A stretch of 64,000 nucleotides of DNA from the NCBI RefSeq assembly GCF_003063625.1, contig NZ_CP026605.1, forward strand, positions 1-64,000, written 5' to 3'. A program made the translations under genes and the position numbers. Below, piece by piece: positions 1 to 8,820 of the stretch. Each line of letters opens with the position of its first letter. Within the stretch, counting starts at the first letter, position 1. The notes below the pieces were generated by a model. That model ran no database searches and was not told where the DNA came from. It saw nothing but the letters and a program-made list of their open reading frames with translations. Source of the DNA: Saccharobesus litoralis. Lineage in GTDB: Bacteria; Pseudomonadota; Gammaproteobacteria; Enterobacterales; Alteromonadaceae.

Positions 1-333
1 CATGTTAGTGTTGTTGCAATAAGCTTGAAGGGCTTGTTTCAGTAACAACGCTGGTTTGTCAATTTCAGTCTTAACATATCTAAAAATAGTGACTTAGAGG
101 TGTTTCACACCCTATAACCAAAACTGTATAAACAACCCGTTAATCATTCTGGAGTCAATATTCTTATAATTTATTCTCGCTTTTTCCAATTATTTAATGG
201 CTTGGTTTGTGCAGAATTAACGCTAAGCTTATGATTTTTAAATGCTTAATAATTTACATAATAGGCCAATCGATTCTCAATTAATTCAAGTCTCGCTTTC
301 TACAATAATATTTTGGGGTTGACTTTAATTTTA
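1..333. other. gene-free AT-rich segment
   Basis: I see no coding frame of useful length on either strand and no RNA gene. The first ten bases, CATGTTAGTG, recur at 3960-3969 at the end of the SMI1 cassette. The window may therefore begin at a cassette-type boundary, but this is only suggestive. Confidence 0.4.
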
Positions 334-431
334 AATTAACTAAGTTGATGAAATTAAAGTTTTTTATTAAGGGATTTACGGTTCGGAATGAATTCTAGAA
401 ACTGTGAATTCCGATCAATAAGCTGTTATGC
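334..431 (+). repeat. possible degenerate attC-like site before the RM cassette
   Basis: The right end carries GTTATGC (425-431), identical to the right core of the clearer attC at 3299-3370. A left AAC lies at 338-340. The segments after AAC (TTGAT, GAA, TT) pair roughly with the segment before the right core. The stem is poor, so this is a weak call. If real, it would make the whole RM system one cassette. Confidence 0.3.
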
Positions 432-908
432 CCTGTATATCGTCCGACCATGCTCTAAAACAAATTTAAGTGGAATTTTAGGGTTGTTAATATCCTTCCC
501 TCCATCGGCATGCCATTTATCGCTCCATTTTGAATAATAAGGCTCTAAATCGGTTGGCGTAAGTTGGTGTATTGAAAGTAATTTAATACCTGCATAAACT
601 GCAAAAATCCAGTCGACTTGTCGATATTTTTCAATTATTACAGGATTCATGTGGTGATGTGTCGAAAAACTTTTTGTAAGGAGCGAGTTGACTGATTTCA
701 ATTCATACTCATTCCCATTTGCGTCTTTTGCGTCATTCCCCTCTCTTCCTGGTAGAACTTCTAAACCTGTAATTAATAAAACTTGCAATAATTTTCCGCC
801 ATTGTCTTGGAAAATATCATTAATACCCATGTTTTTCTGCTAGCTCCTGTAGTTTTAATACTTTGGATAAATTGTTTCAAATAATTCTAAATCTGGATGA
901 TTATTCAT
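426..908 (-). pseudogene. PvuII-type restriction endonuclease, two in-frame stops
   Basis: The product closely resembles the type II endonuclease R.PvuII (157 aa; cuts CAGCTG), judged from remembered sequence. Shared blocks include [31 protein letters not shown] and KDINNPKIP. The catalytic Asp and the E-L-K pair are present in GREGND...EYELKS. The native ATG at 908 (MNNHPDLELF) overlaps the end of the C gene, as in PvuII. Residues 18 and 23 are stop codons: TAA at 857-855 where the family has Gln, and TAG at 842-840 where it has Leu. Both are single-base substitutions. An internal ATG at 830 could still give a 134-aa fragment lacking the N-terminal dimerisation segment. Probably inactive. 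Confidence 0.85.
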
Positions 909-1130
909 TCTTTAATAAGTTCGTGATATCAACAGCCAAAGCTCGTGATAAACGCTCCATATTATCTATAGATATGTTTCTTTCACCGCGCTCCACTGAA
1001 CCTACATAAGTTCGATGAAGCCCAGCTAAATCAGCAAGCTCTTCTTGGGAAAGATTAACCCTGCTACGTAACTCTTTGAGGTTTCGGGCAAATATCTTTC
1101 TGGCATTTAAGGTGGAATTTTTGTCTTCAT
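901..1130 (-). pseudogene. C-protein (controller) of the RM system, frameshifted
   Basis: The frame from 1134 to 901 encodes an XRE-type helix-turn-helix protein (FARNLKELRSRVNLSQEELADLAG, then LHRTYVGSVERGERN). This matches RM controller proteins such as C.PvuII, which switch on their own gene and the endonuclease gene. The frame has no ATG, GTG or TTG start. The ATG at 1130 is one frame off. Restoring a single A in the A5 run right after it (ACAAAAATTCC) gives M-K-T-K-N-S-T-L-N-A-R-K-I-F in frame. The 3' end overlaps the endonuclease start by 8 nt. This is a 1-nt homopolymer deletion, either true decay or a base-calling error. Confidence 0.75.
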
Positions 1131-1153
1131 TCCGTTATAATCTCAGTCATGAT

Positions 1154-1178
1154 GACTATCAGTCTACAGACTATAAGT
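1154..1178. promoter_or_regulatory. paired C-boxes
   Basis: GACTATCAGTC (1154-1164) and GACTATAAGT (1169-1178) are two dyads in tandem between the divergent C/R and M genes. They match the known GACT-N3-AGTC C-box pattern bound by PvuII-type controller proteins. The operator is better preserved than the genes it controls. Confidence 0.8.
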
Positions 1179-1201
1179 AGCACCAAAGAGAGATACCTTT
1201 A

Positions 1202-2222
1202 ATGAAACAATTACCTACCCTAAAAAAACTTACCTGCTTATACTACGGAATGGGGTAGCGCCTATTGTGGTGATTCACTAGAATTGTTAGCTCAATTTCC
1301 AGATGACAGTGTGAACTTGGTAATGACAAGTCCACCATTTGCCTTGTTGCGTAAAAAAGAATATGGCAATAAAGATCAGCACGAATATATTGAGTGGCTT
1401 TCTGAATTTGCGAAGCTGGTTTTAAGGAAACTGACTCCAGATGGCAGCTTTGTTCTCGACTTGGGTGGGGCGTACCAAAAAGGTGTACCTGCTAGAAGTC
1501 TTTACAATTTTCGCATCCAATTCATTTTTGTGACGATCTTGGTTTTTTTCTTGCTGAAGATTTTTATTGGTTTAATCCATCAAAACTACCAAGCCCTATA
1601 GAATGGGTGAATAAACGCAAAATAAGAGCAAAAGATTCTGTTAACACTGTTTGTGGTTTAGCAAAACCGAATTCCCTAAAGCTAATGTGTCAAATGTACT
1701 TACTGAATATAGTGATCGAATGAAGAAACTTTTGGAAGATCCAGATAAATATTATGATCCCAAAAAGAGACCTTCAGGACATGACATAGGTAAAAGCTTT
1801 GGTAAAAATAACAATGGCGCAATACCTTCAAATTTACTCCAGATTCCAAATTCAGAATCTAATGGTGGATATTTATCTGCTGCAAAAATATTGGTGTCAA
1901 AAGTCATCCTGCAAGATTCCCTGCAAAGTTACCTGAGTTTTTATAAAATTTTTGACCGAACCAGAAGATATCGTTGTTGATATTTTGGGGGTCAAACACA
2001 ACAGGTTATGTTGCTGAAACCGAACGGAGAAACTGGTACTCCTTCGATATGGAGTTGGATTATGTTGCGGCGTCTGCGTTTAGGTTCATTGAAAAGGGTA
2101 CTGATCCTGAAATTCTTATTGAAATCTATGAATCAATAAAAGCTGGTAAGCATATAGATATTAATAAATATAAAAAGCAGCTTACTATGTTCAGAGAGCC
2201 CGAAGCCAAATACAGGCATAAC
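1202..2222 (+). pseudogene. PvuII-type N4-cytosine DNA methyltransferase, multiply frameshifted
   Basis: Read across frames, this is a beta-class DNA methyltransferase like M.PvuII. It has the catalytic TSPPF motif near the N-terminus, GSFVLDLGG, SLYNF, PSPIEWVNKRKIRAKDSVNTVWW, KKRPSGHDIGKSFG, HPARFPAKLPEFFIKFLTEP and the AdoMet motif GGSNTTG. The frame changes about six times: near 1221-1227 (A run), about 1523, about 1651 (TGGTGG to TGTGG), about 1888 (A run), about 1942 (T run) and about 1985 (T/G run). Nearly all are single-base changes in homopolymers. No full-length protein can be made as written. The gene runs directly into an attC-like site. Confidence 0.8.
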
Positions 2223-2316
2223 AAAGCAATAATGAATGGGACGCAAAAAGCTTGGCTGCGTCACTTCGCTCCTATTTTAGCCAAGCTTTTTCGCGCCCCA
2301 TATTGCGGCGTTAGAA
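2216..2316 (+). repeat. attC-like integron recombination site
   Basis: Core sites are GCATAAC (2216-2222) and GTTAGAA (2310-2316). Between them are two nested near-perfect arms: 2236-2257 pairs with 2279-2301 (22-23 nt, both containing AAAAAGCTTGGCT or its complement), and 2220-2231 pairs with 2301-2312. The bulges and the loop of about 20 nt are typical of folded bottom-strand attC sites. The site lies between the methyltransferase remnant and the next gene. No integrase gene is in the window. Confidence 0.75.
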
Positions 2317-2344
2317 GCCCAAGAGACAATGGAGTAATCATCAA

Positions 2345-3294
2345 GTGCCGATTTTCGATATTTCAGGAGATAAGTTATCTTCCGTCGAGCAAAAAAACTT
2401 TGCTCTTGAGAAGGATTTGCAGTCCTTGATAGAGAAAAATCTGGAAACGGTTTTCAATTGCCGATTCATTGCAAGTGAGTTTTCAACTGGGGCTCAGCAC
2501 GCAGGTAGAATTGATAGTCTTGCGTTATCAGAAGAAGATAATCCGGTAATAATCGAATATAAAAAAGTCGAATCTTCGGAGCTTATTAATCAAAGCCTTT
2601 TTTACTTGCACTGGATTCAGGATCACAAAGGTGATTTTGAAATCGCAGTACAAAAAAAGTTGGGAAATGGTGTAAAGGTAGATTGGTCTGATGTTAGGGT
2701 TATCTGCATTGCTCCAAACTATAAGAAGTATGATTTGCATGCAGTACAGGTAATGGGCGCGAATATTGAGCTCTGGAAATACCGCTTATTTTCAAACAAC
2801 TCACTTTATCTCGAAGAGGTTTTTCATACTGCAAAATCCTCAACAGTAACAACGTCTTCGGCTACCACTGATACTGGATACAAAAACCCGTTATGGTTGA
2901 GGCTGGCAAAAAAGCCGCGCTAACCCGCGCCACGGCAACCTATACATTTGATGAAAGGCTTGAAGGGAAAAGCGATGAAATCCAAGAGTTAACAGCAACC
3001 ATACGAGAGTTCATCATCGGTTTAGATGAATCAATTGAAGAGGTGCCAAAAAAATTCTACGTTGCTTACAAAATCTCACAGAACATCGCCTGTATGGAAG
3101 TTAAAGGTAGAAATATCAAACTGTTCTTAAAGCTTAAGCCGTCAGATATTCCAGAGGACACCAAAAACTATCGAGATGTAACATCAATAGGCCATTACGG
3201 TACTGGTGATGTAGAGTTTACCGTATCTTCGGAAGCAGAGTTTGAGCCAGTAAAAGATTTTATAGCAATGGCATATAACAAAGTTGGTGGCTAA
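2345..3294 (+). pseudogene. NucS/DUF91-like plus DUF5655 protein, frameshifted
   Basis: The first frame (GTG at 2345, GGAG upstream, to 2923) has the pattern of the DUF91/NucS-like domain that precedes DUF5655: LEKDLQSLIEKNLE, RIDSLALSEEDNPVIIEYKK, WSDVRVICIAP and IELWKYR. R-I-D and E-Y-K-K resemble a PD-(D/E)XK nuclease core. The second frame (2893-3294) is a DUF5655 domain: PKKFYVAYKISQNIACMEV and SIGHYGTGDVEFTV. The two normally form one protein of about 315 aa. Here the frame slips near 2890, and restoring one G gives YKNPVMVEAGKKAA. Two attC-like sites bracket the gene, so it is a cassette. Function unproven; nucleic-acid binding or cleavage is inferred from the domain. Confidence 0.7.
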
Positions 3295-3298
3295 TGGC

Positions 3299-3370
3299 TT
3301 CTAACAAGTTGCTGCACTCGGAAAAATTACTCGCTGCGCTCGCAATTTTCCGGTGAGCAAGGTGTTATGC
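3299..3370 (+). repeat. attC-like integron recombination site
   Basis: Left core TTCTAAC (3299-3305), right core GTTATGC (3364-3370). The arms CGGAAAAATT (3319-3328) and AATTTTCCG (3344-3352) pair, extended by TTGCTGCAC with GTGAGCAA across a bulged base. At 72 bp with an asymmetric bulge it is a good short attC. It separates the DUF5655 cassette from the SMI1 cassette. Confidence 0.75.
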
Positions 3371-3397
3371 TCATTGGGTTCTGAGTAAGTTGTAAAT

Positions 3398-3940
3398 ATG
3401 GAAAGTTACTTTAAAGATCTAAATTTAGATAGTTTTTGGGAAGATTGTGAATACTCGAAGAAAGAGTACGTGAATAGCCCAATTACGAGGAAAATAATCG
3501 AACTTACCGAGAAGGAATTGGGGTATAAATTACCCGATTCATATATTGAACTTATGACGAATCAGAATGGCGGAATTCCTGTAAATCAATGTTATCCAAC
3601 TGATCAGCGAACCTCGTGGGCAGAAGATCACGTTGCAATCTCCGGAATATTTGCTTTAGGTTCAGAGAAAGCTTATAGCCTGTGTGGAGAACTCGGCAGT
3701 AAATTTATGATTGATGAGTGGGGTTATCCTGAAATAGGAGTTTATTTCGGGGATTGCCCTTCGGCGGGGCACGACATGATTTGTTTGGATTACCGAGTGT
3801 GCGGGAGGTTTGGAATTCCTAAGGTTGTTCACGTAGACCAAGAAAGCGACTATAAGATTACACCACTGGCCGATACCTTCGAGGAATTTATCAGTGGTTT
3901 GGTTCACGATTCTATATTCGACGAAGGTGAAACATGGTAA
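3398..3940 (+). CDS. SMI1/KNR4 (SUKH) family protein
   Basis: A 180-aa cytoplasmic protein with no signal peptide. It has the SUKH superfamily pattern: an early helix, then ELGYKLPDSYIELMTNQNGG, an ISGIFALG strand, WGYPEIGVYFGDCPSAGHDMICLDYR, and PLADTFEEFISGL. SUKH proteins are common immunity proteins against polymorphic or contact-dependent toxins and are frequent lone integron cassettes. No toxin gene is next to it. The cassette begins just after GTTATGC of the upstream attC and ends near the short palindrome at 3944-3969. This is the only intact gene of the cassette run. Family is clear; biological target unknown. Confidence 0.8.
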   Translation: MESYFKDLNLDSFWEDCEYSKKEYVNSPITRKIIELTEKELGYKLPDSYIELMTNQNGGIPVNQCYPTDQRTSWAEDHVAISGIFALGSEKAYSLCGELGSKFMIDEWGYPEIGVYFGDCPSAGHDMICLDYRVCGRFGIPKVVHVDQESDYKITPLADTFEEFISGLVHDSIFDEGETW

Positions 3941-3943
3941 ATA

Positions 3944-3969
3944 GTGCTAACAGGACAGCCATGTTAGTG
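3944..3969. repeat. short palindrome, possible collapsed attC or repeat end
   Basis: GTGCTAAC (3944-3951) and GTTAGTG (3963-3969) are inverted around AGGACAGCCAT. It looks like attC outer cores without the inner arms. However, AGGACAGCCATGTT also occurs, in the opposite orientation, next to the dispersed repeat copy at 16179-16272. It may therefore be the boundary of that repeat. Confidence 0.35.
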
Positions 3970-3975
3970 TCGTTT

Positions 3976-4069
3976 GTAGGTCGTGCCTTTAGGCCGATAG
4001 GTAAACAAGCTAGTCTTTTTAAAAAACACAGCCAAGGGCATAAAATAATTTTCAGTTAGCCTGTTAAAC
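3976..4069 (-). repeat. dispersed repeat family 2, copy 1 (inverted)
   Basis: This is the reverse complement of the segments at 15219-15311 and 16179-16272. Shared words are TTAACAGGC, AATTATTTT, TTTTTAAAAA, GTTTACC and GGCCTAAAGGC-CGACCTAC. It is non-coding and sits between the cassette region and the GH97 gene. Confidence 0.7.
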
Positions 4070-4211
4070 ACTGAAACTAACCTGAACAGAACAAAGCCAA
4101 TATCTCGTTTACTTACTATTAACTGGCATTTAAACCAATAACACGCGTAGCCACAAAAGTCGAAATACAAGACGAGGTGACAATCATCACCTCGCCTATT
4201 TCCAACCTAGA

Positions 4212-6272
4212 TCACAAGGCTTTAAAGCGAATAGCCGTACCACCTGCAGCAGCGAGTTTTAGCGTTAACTGACCTTTGTGATTAACGCGCTGTTTGGTTA
4301 TTTCAATATCATAGGGGTTCGTACGCCAATCGGCTTGTTTACCATCTTGGTAAATTTGCGCTTCGTATTGCACACCTTTATCTAAAAAGTCCAAATCTAA
4401 GGTGACTGTGCGTGAGTCTTCATTGGTGATGGCGCCAAGATACCAGTCATTACCCGTGTAGTGGCGATGCTTTTTCTCTTTACGGGCGATCACTATGTAG
4501 TCGCCCACTTCCCCCTGCAATGCAATCGACTTTTCCCAATCGGTAGGAACGTCTTTTATAAACTGGAAGGGCTTAGGCTTAGCTTCGTAATTTTCTGGTA
4601 AATCTGCCGCCATTTGGATTGGACTGTAAATCACCACATACTCAGCTAATTGTTTAGCCAGCGTGGTATGTGGGCGCATATACTCACTTATGCCATGTTC
4701 CGCTGTGCCTCCTTGAAAACGCGGATAATCTAGGTCAAAAATACCTGGGGTAAAATCCATAGGCCCAGATAACATGCGGGTAAATGCGAGGTATGGTATA
4801 TGCGATGGAGGGTTTGGTGCCGCCCATCCTGCATTATATTCTTGCCCACGCGCACTTTCTCGTGAAATCCAATTAGGGTATGTCCGGCGCAAGCCTGTAT
4901 CTTTTACTGATTCATGCGTATTAATAGAAAGTTGATATTTGGCAGCCGTCGATACGTTATGAATAAAGTGATTAACGACATCCTGACTATCGGTAAATTC
5001 ATAGCGCATAATACCTTTGCTGTCTCGGCGTTTTAGGTTTTGACCATGGGCAACATAACCGGTTTTAATCTGCTCGACTCCCATGTCCTGATACAATTTA
5101 AAACCATCAACCATTTGTTGCTCGTAGTTAGTAATACCGCCAGATGTTTCATGATGACCTATCAGTTTTACACCTACTTTTTTCCCGTGTTCACTGACTT
5201 TTTTGATATCAAAGTCAGGATAACTTTGGGTAAATGAAAATAGCTCAGAATTAGCAATCCAGTTGCCATCCCAACCTGTATTCCAGCCTTCAACTAACAC
5301 ACCATCAAAGCCATGTTTGGCCGCAAAATTCATGTATTTAATGGTATTTTCGGTAGTAGCGCCGTGCTTTTGGCCAGATCCCCACGTGTATTGTTGAATA
5401 TGCATGCCCCACCAAATACCGACGTATTTACCGGGGTTGATCCAATCACTAACATCTCCTAATTTATTAGGCTCGTTTAAATTTAAAATTAAATGCGAGT
5501 TAATTAAATCAACTGCGTTTTCGCCAATTTGAATGGTGCGCCAAGGCGTTGTAAAACTGCCTTGTTTGACGACTTTTACCCCATCTGAACGTGGTGATAA
5601 ATCGGCAACTAAACGCCCTAGCACATCACGATTTAAACTCATGCCAGCATAGTCAACCAACGCAGCTTCATGAATGGCGACATGTACACCTGAACCCATT
5701 TTAATTGTCATTGGCGTATTGGCTTTACTAACTTGCTGAAGCGGCGTTTCGTTATACAAGTATTCATAGCGATCGTAACCTTGGCCGGGGATCCAATAAG
5801 CCGTGGCTGTGTGTGAGTTAACGACAGTAAATTCGGTTAGCTCGCGGGTGATCGCGCGTGGTGCTTTGCTAGGTACGCTATACCTAAAACCGATCCCGTC
5901 ATTGTATACACGCGCTGTCACGCTAAACTGATTAGTTGCATCGTTGATATCTGTGTATTTTACGGTTAGCTGGTTATAGTGGTCGCGAATGACTCTGTCT
6001 TCACCCCAAGGTTGCTGCCAACGAGTATCTTGCTTTTCTCGCGATACTTCATTCAAGGTAAAATCGCGATACATAGGCTTTGCTGTCTTAAACGTAAACC
6101 CTAATTTACTCGGGCTAATAACCGCTTGACCTTTATAATCGACTCGGTATTTAGCGAGATTTTCATGATCACTAAATGTAAATTTAATTTGTTTGTCTGG
6201 AGAGTACACACTTAAGTCTGTCGCCAACGCATTCAAACTTAAGCTAGTTAAAAGAATTAGCCAATACCGCAT
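4212..6272 (-). CDS. GH97 family glycoside hydrolase
   Basis: A 686-aa secreted protein. I start at the ATG at 6272, which has AAAGGTGG eight bases upstream and opens a clean signal peptide (MRYWLILLTSLSLNALA). It has the GH97 N-terminal super-sandwich, a (beta/alpha)8 barrel (VGIWWGMHIQQYTWG, GVLVEGWNTGWDGNW, HHETSGGITNYEQQM, NTHESVKDTGLRRTYPNW, RESARGQEY) and a C-terminal sandwich. Glutamates in HHETS, THESV and RESARG match the positions used by the inverting SusB-type branch; the retaining branch lacks two of them. Known activities are alpha-glucosidase and alpha-galactosidase; some GH97 members act on beta-L-arabinopyranosides, which would suit this locus. Substrate unassigned. A 20-bp palindrome lies upstream. 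Confidence 0.88.
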   Translation of the reverse strand: MRYWLILLTSLSLNALATDLSVYSPDKQIKFTFSDHENLAKYRVDYKGQAVISPSKLGFTFKTAKPMYRDFTLNEVSREKQDTRWQQPWGEDRVIRDHYNQLTVKYTDINDATNQFSVTARVYNDGIGFRYSVPSKAPRAITRELTEFTVVNSHTATAYWIPGQGYDRYEYLYNETPLQQVSKANTPMTIKMGSGVHVAIHEAALVDYAGMSLNRDVLGRLVADLSPRSDGVKVVKQGSFTTPWRTIQIGENAVDLINSHLILNLNEPNKLGDVSDWINPGKYVGIWWGMHIQQYTWGSGQKHGATTENTIKYMNFAAKHGFDGVLVEGWNTGWDGNWIANSELFSFTQSYPDFDIKKVSEHGKKVGVKLIGHHETSGGITNYEQQMVDGFKLYQDMGVEQIKTGYVAHGQNLKRRDSKGIMRYEFTDSQDVVNHFIHNVSTAAKYQLSINTHESVKDTGLRRTYPNWISRESARGQEYNAGWAAPNPPSHIPYLAFTRMLSGPMDFTPGIFDLDYPRFQGGTAEHGISEYMRPHTTLAKQLAEYVVIYSPIQMAADLPENYEAKPKPFQFIKDVPTDWEKSIALQGEVGDYIVIARKEKKHRHYTGNDWYLGAITNEDSRTVTLDLDFLDKGVQYEAQIYQDGKQADWRTNPYDIEITKQRVNHKGQLTLKLAAAGGTAIRFKAL

Positions 6273-6334
6273 AACAGGTTCCACCTTTGATTGTTTATAA
6301 TTTAATCTAGTCAGAATACAACAAAAGTAAAATC

Positions 6335-6354
6335 AAACTTAAACGTTTAAGTTT
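6335..6354. promoter_or_regulatory. perfect 20-bp palindrome upstream of GH97
   Basis: AAACTTAAACGTTTAAGTTT is a perfect palindrome with a central CG, 63 bp before the GH97 start. The form resembles LacI-family operators. It differs from the GTAWTAC motif in front of the arabinose genes, and no LacI-type gene is in the window. Confidence 0.5.
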
Positions 6355-6453
6355 TGAATACGTATGCAGTGTATAATTAACCTTATTGTTGTTTGCGAGA
6401 CCTGGCTTCGCGCCTTTTACTTTTTGGTGCCTGCAATTTAGAAAGAAAGGTTT

Positions 6454-6481
6454 GCAGGCTCTGCAAGCATAAATGCTCGCC
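6454..6481. repeat. lone copy of the GCAAGCATAAATGCTCGC repeat
   Basis: The same core as the tandem units at 58977-59023 and 60225-60351, where an IS110 element has inserted. Here it is single, in the 330-bp gap between GH97 and araA. It is followed by CACAAA instead of the CTACTGGGG that forms the IS target. Confidence 0.65.
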
Positions 6482-6531
6482 CACAAATACTTATTAGTGT
6501 TAGCCAGTTTACTTTTGGTAAGCAGCTATAA

Positions 6532-6556
6532 AAATACCGCGATAAACGCGGTATTT
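6532..6556 (-). terminator. terminator after araA
   Basis: The stem AAATACCGCG / CGCGGTATTT with a five-base loop lies about 48 bp past the araA stop. It reads into T-rich sequence on the minus strand. It would end the araBDA transcript. Confidence 0.6.
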
Positions 6557-6603
6557 TGCTTTGGGAGGTGTCAATTGGTTTGGTTAAAACCAACTAGAGA
6601 AAG

Positions 6604-8103
6604 TTATAAAACGTTGGCTAATCCGTAATAAGCTGCGCTATTGCGAAGCTCATTTTTAAACGAACGGATTTTGGTATCTTCATCAATTACCACAAGCTCA
6701 ACGCCAGCCATTTCAGCATAATCGGCAATCATGTCGGTTGTCACTGATTGGCTATATGCCGTGTGGTGTGCACCACCGGCGTGGATCCATGCCGCAGCGG
6801 CAATTGATAGATTTGGTTTAGGTTCCCACAACGCGTTGGCTACCGGTAATTTAGGTAATTCGGCTGGTGGTTTAACCGCTTCGACTTCATTAACAATAAT
6901 GCGGAAACGGTTACCTAAATCAATTGGCGATACGTTAATCGCAGGCCCTGTTGCACCAGTAAACAATAAACGCGCGGTATCACACTTAACCCCAATATAA
7001 TGACGATGAATTTCAAGCTTAGGTTTAGCCGCTGCAATAGATGGGCACACTTCTAACATATGGGCACCCAGTACTTGGTCACGCGCACCAAAGTTATAGG
7101 TGTAATCTTCCATAAATGAAGTACCGCCGGTACGGCCTTGTCCCATCACTTTCATGATACGAACCATAGCCGAGGTTTTCCAATCACCTTCGCCACCGTA
7201 ACCAAAACCATTTTGCATTAAACGCTGCGTCGCTAAACCAGGTAAGCCAGTTAAACCCGCTAAGTTTTCAAAACAGTTGGTAAATGCACCAAATTCGCCG
7301 TCAACCAAAAACTTAGTCATGCCGAGCTCTAAGCGTGCTTCGTTTTTCAGCATTTCAACTTGGTAGTCGTCTTTAAACAATTCATCACTGATTTGGTATT
7401 CAGAGGCATAGCAGTCAATTTGACTGGCTACGTCTTGATCAGACACTTGATTAACTAACTCGGCTAACTCGCCCAAACCGTAGGCATGTACTTCGTAACC
7501 AAATTGGATTTGCGCACTGACTTTATCCCCTTCGGTAACTGCAACTTGGCGCATATTGTCACCAAAGCGTGCCACTTTGAGGTTTTGGCTTTCGTTCCAG
7601 CCAACAGCCGCACGACACCAATCGTCAATCTCGGTTTGTACGTTTTGTTTAGCCCAATGGCCAACAACCACTTTACGCTCTTTGCGTAAGCGTGTACCAA
7701 TAAAGCCAAATTCACGACAACCATGCGCACTTTGGTGGGTGTTCATGTAGTTCATGTCAATTTCACCCCAAGGCAATTCCGCATTGAATTGGGTATGTAA
7801 ATGCATAAAAGGTTTGCGTAATTCATTTAAGCCAGAGATCCACATTTTCGCAGGCGAAAAAGTGTGCATCCATAAAATTAAACCGACACAGTTTTTATCG
7901 GCATTGGCTTGCTGACACACGGCGTGGATCTCACCTGGCGTTTTCACTGTAGGCTTACATACGACGTCTACACCTATGTGTTCTGACTGGTTAAAACCGG
8001 CGACAATTAATTCGCTATCAGCCGCCACTTGCTCTAATACTTTAGGGCCGTAAAGGTGCTGAGAGCCTGTTACAAACCAAACTTGTTTGTTTGAATAAGT
8101 CAT
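6604..8103 (-). CDS. araA: L-arabinose isomerase
   Basis: Converts L-arabinose to L-ribulose in the cytoplasm, the first step of arabinose catabolism. At 499 aa it is the usual AraA length. It carries the family signatures [10 protein letters not shown] at the N-terminus, [11 protein letters not shown], and the metal-site segments [27 protein letters not shown] and [19 protein letters not shown] lies before the ATG. It is the last gene of araB-araD-araA, 24 bp after araD, and is followed by a hairpin terminator. Control should come from the operator upstream of araB. Identification is very secure. Confidence 0.97.
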   Translation of the reverse strand: MTYSNKQVWFVTGSQHLYGPKVLEQVAADSELIVAGFNQSEHIGVDVVCKPTVKTPGEIHAVCQQANADKNCVGLILWMHTFSPAKMWISGLNELRKPFMHLHTQFNAELPWGEIDMNYMNTHQSAHGCREFGFIGTRLRKERKVVVGHWAKQNVQTEIDDWCRAAVGWNESQNLKVARFGDNMRQVAVTEGDKVSAQIQFGYEVHAYGLGELAELVNQVSDQDVASQIDCYASEYQISDELFKDDYQVEMLKNEARLELGMTKFLVDGEFGAFTNCFENLAGLTGLPGLATQRLMQNGFGYGGEGDWKTSAMVRIMKVMGQGRTGGTSFMEDYTYNFGARDQVLGAHMLEVCPSIAAAKPKLEIHRHYIGVKCDTARLLFTGATGPAINVSPIDLGNRFRIIVNEVEAVKPPAELPKLPVANALWEPKPNLSIAAAAWIHAGGAHHTAYSQSVTTDMIADYAEMAGVELVVIDEDTKIRSFKNELRNSAAYYGLANVL

Positions 8104-8127
8104 GTTGTTTACCTCTAATGTATTCGT

Positions 8128-8820
8128 TTAGCTTTGGCCGTAGTAGGCGTTTTTGCCGTTTTTACGCTGATAATGCTTGTCCATGATCTCTTGTTTAAGA
8201 TCGCCAATTTGTGGGTTTAAGGTTTTAGTGAGATACGCCATGCGGGCGATCTCTTCTAATAATGCTGCGTGATAGACTGACTTAGCTGCGTCTTTACCCC
8301 AAGTGAATGGCGCGTGACCGGCCACGATCACCATAGGTGATTCGTTAACGTCTCGGTCGATAAAACAATCGGTGATCTGCACACCGGTTTCTTCTTCGTA
8401 ATCGCGTTCAATTTGGTCATTACGAATAACCGCAGTACAAGGAATGGTGTCAAACACGTAATCAGCATGAGTCGTACCTAAACAAGGTATTGGCTGTTGC
8501 GCTTGTGCCCATGCCGTCGCGTAGGTTGAGTGGGTATGAGTAATACCACCGATATGCTGCCATTGACGATACAAATAAGTATGGGTTTTGGTATCAGACG
8601 ATGGGCGCATTGTGCCTTCAACAATATTGTTTTCTAAATCAACAATAACGATGTCATCGGCTGTTAGGTTTTCATATGCAACACCGCTTGGCTTGATCGC
8701 AACCACGCCTTTATCACGGTCAATTTGCGATACGTTACCAAAGGTGTAAATCACTAAATCACGCGTCACTAACTCCATGTTAGCTTCGTAAACTTCGCGT
8801 TTAAGTTCTTTAAAACTCAT
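8128..8820 (-). CDS. araD: L-ribulose-5-phosphate 4-epimerase
   Basis: Epimerises L-ribulose-5-phosphate to D-xylulose-5-phosphate. 230 aa, class II aldolase fold: IKPSGVAYENL, TYLYRQWQHIGGITHTHSTYATAWAQ with the zinc-binding His pair, and AGHAPFTWG. Its ATG overlaps the araB stop (TAATG), and GGAGG lies within the end of araB, so translation is probably coupled. The product feeds the transketolase encoded at 20328. Confidence 0.97.
   Translation of the reverse strand: MSFKELKREVYEANMELVTRDLVIYTFGNVSQIDRDKGVVAIKPSGVAYENLTADDIVIVDLENNIVEGTMRPSSDTKTHTYLYRQWQHIGGITHTHSTYATAWAQAQQPIPCLGTTHADYVFDTIPCTAVIRNDQIERDYEEETGVQITDCFIDRDVNESPMVIVAGHAPFTWGKDAAKSVYHAALLEEIARMAYLTKTLNPQIGDLKQEIMDKHYQRKNGKNAYYGQS

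Noticed and set aside
1284-1601. A separate small methyltransferase gene
   Set aside because: It is one fragment of the frameshifted PvuII-like methyltransferase that continues to about 2222, not an independent gene.
3964-4170. Short minus-strand frame between the SMI1 gene and GH97
   Set aside because: It is the translation of a dispersed non-coding repeat found elsewhere in both orientations; no ribosome site and no recognisable domain.
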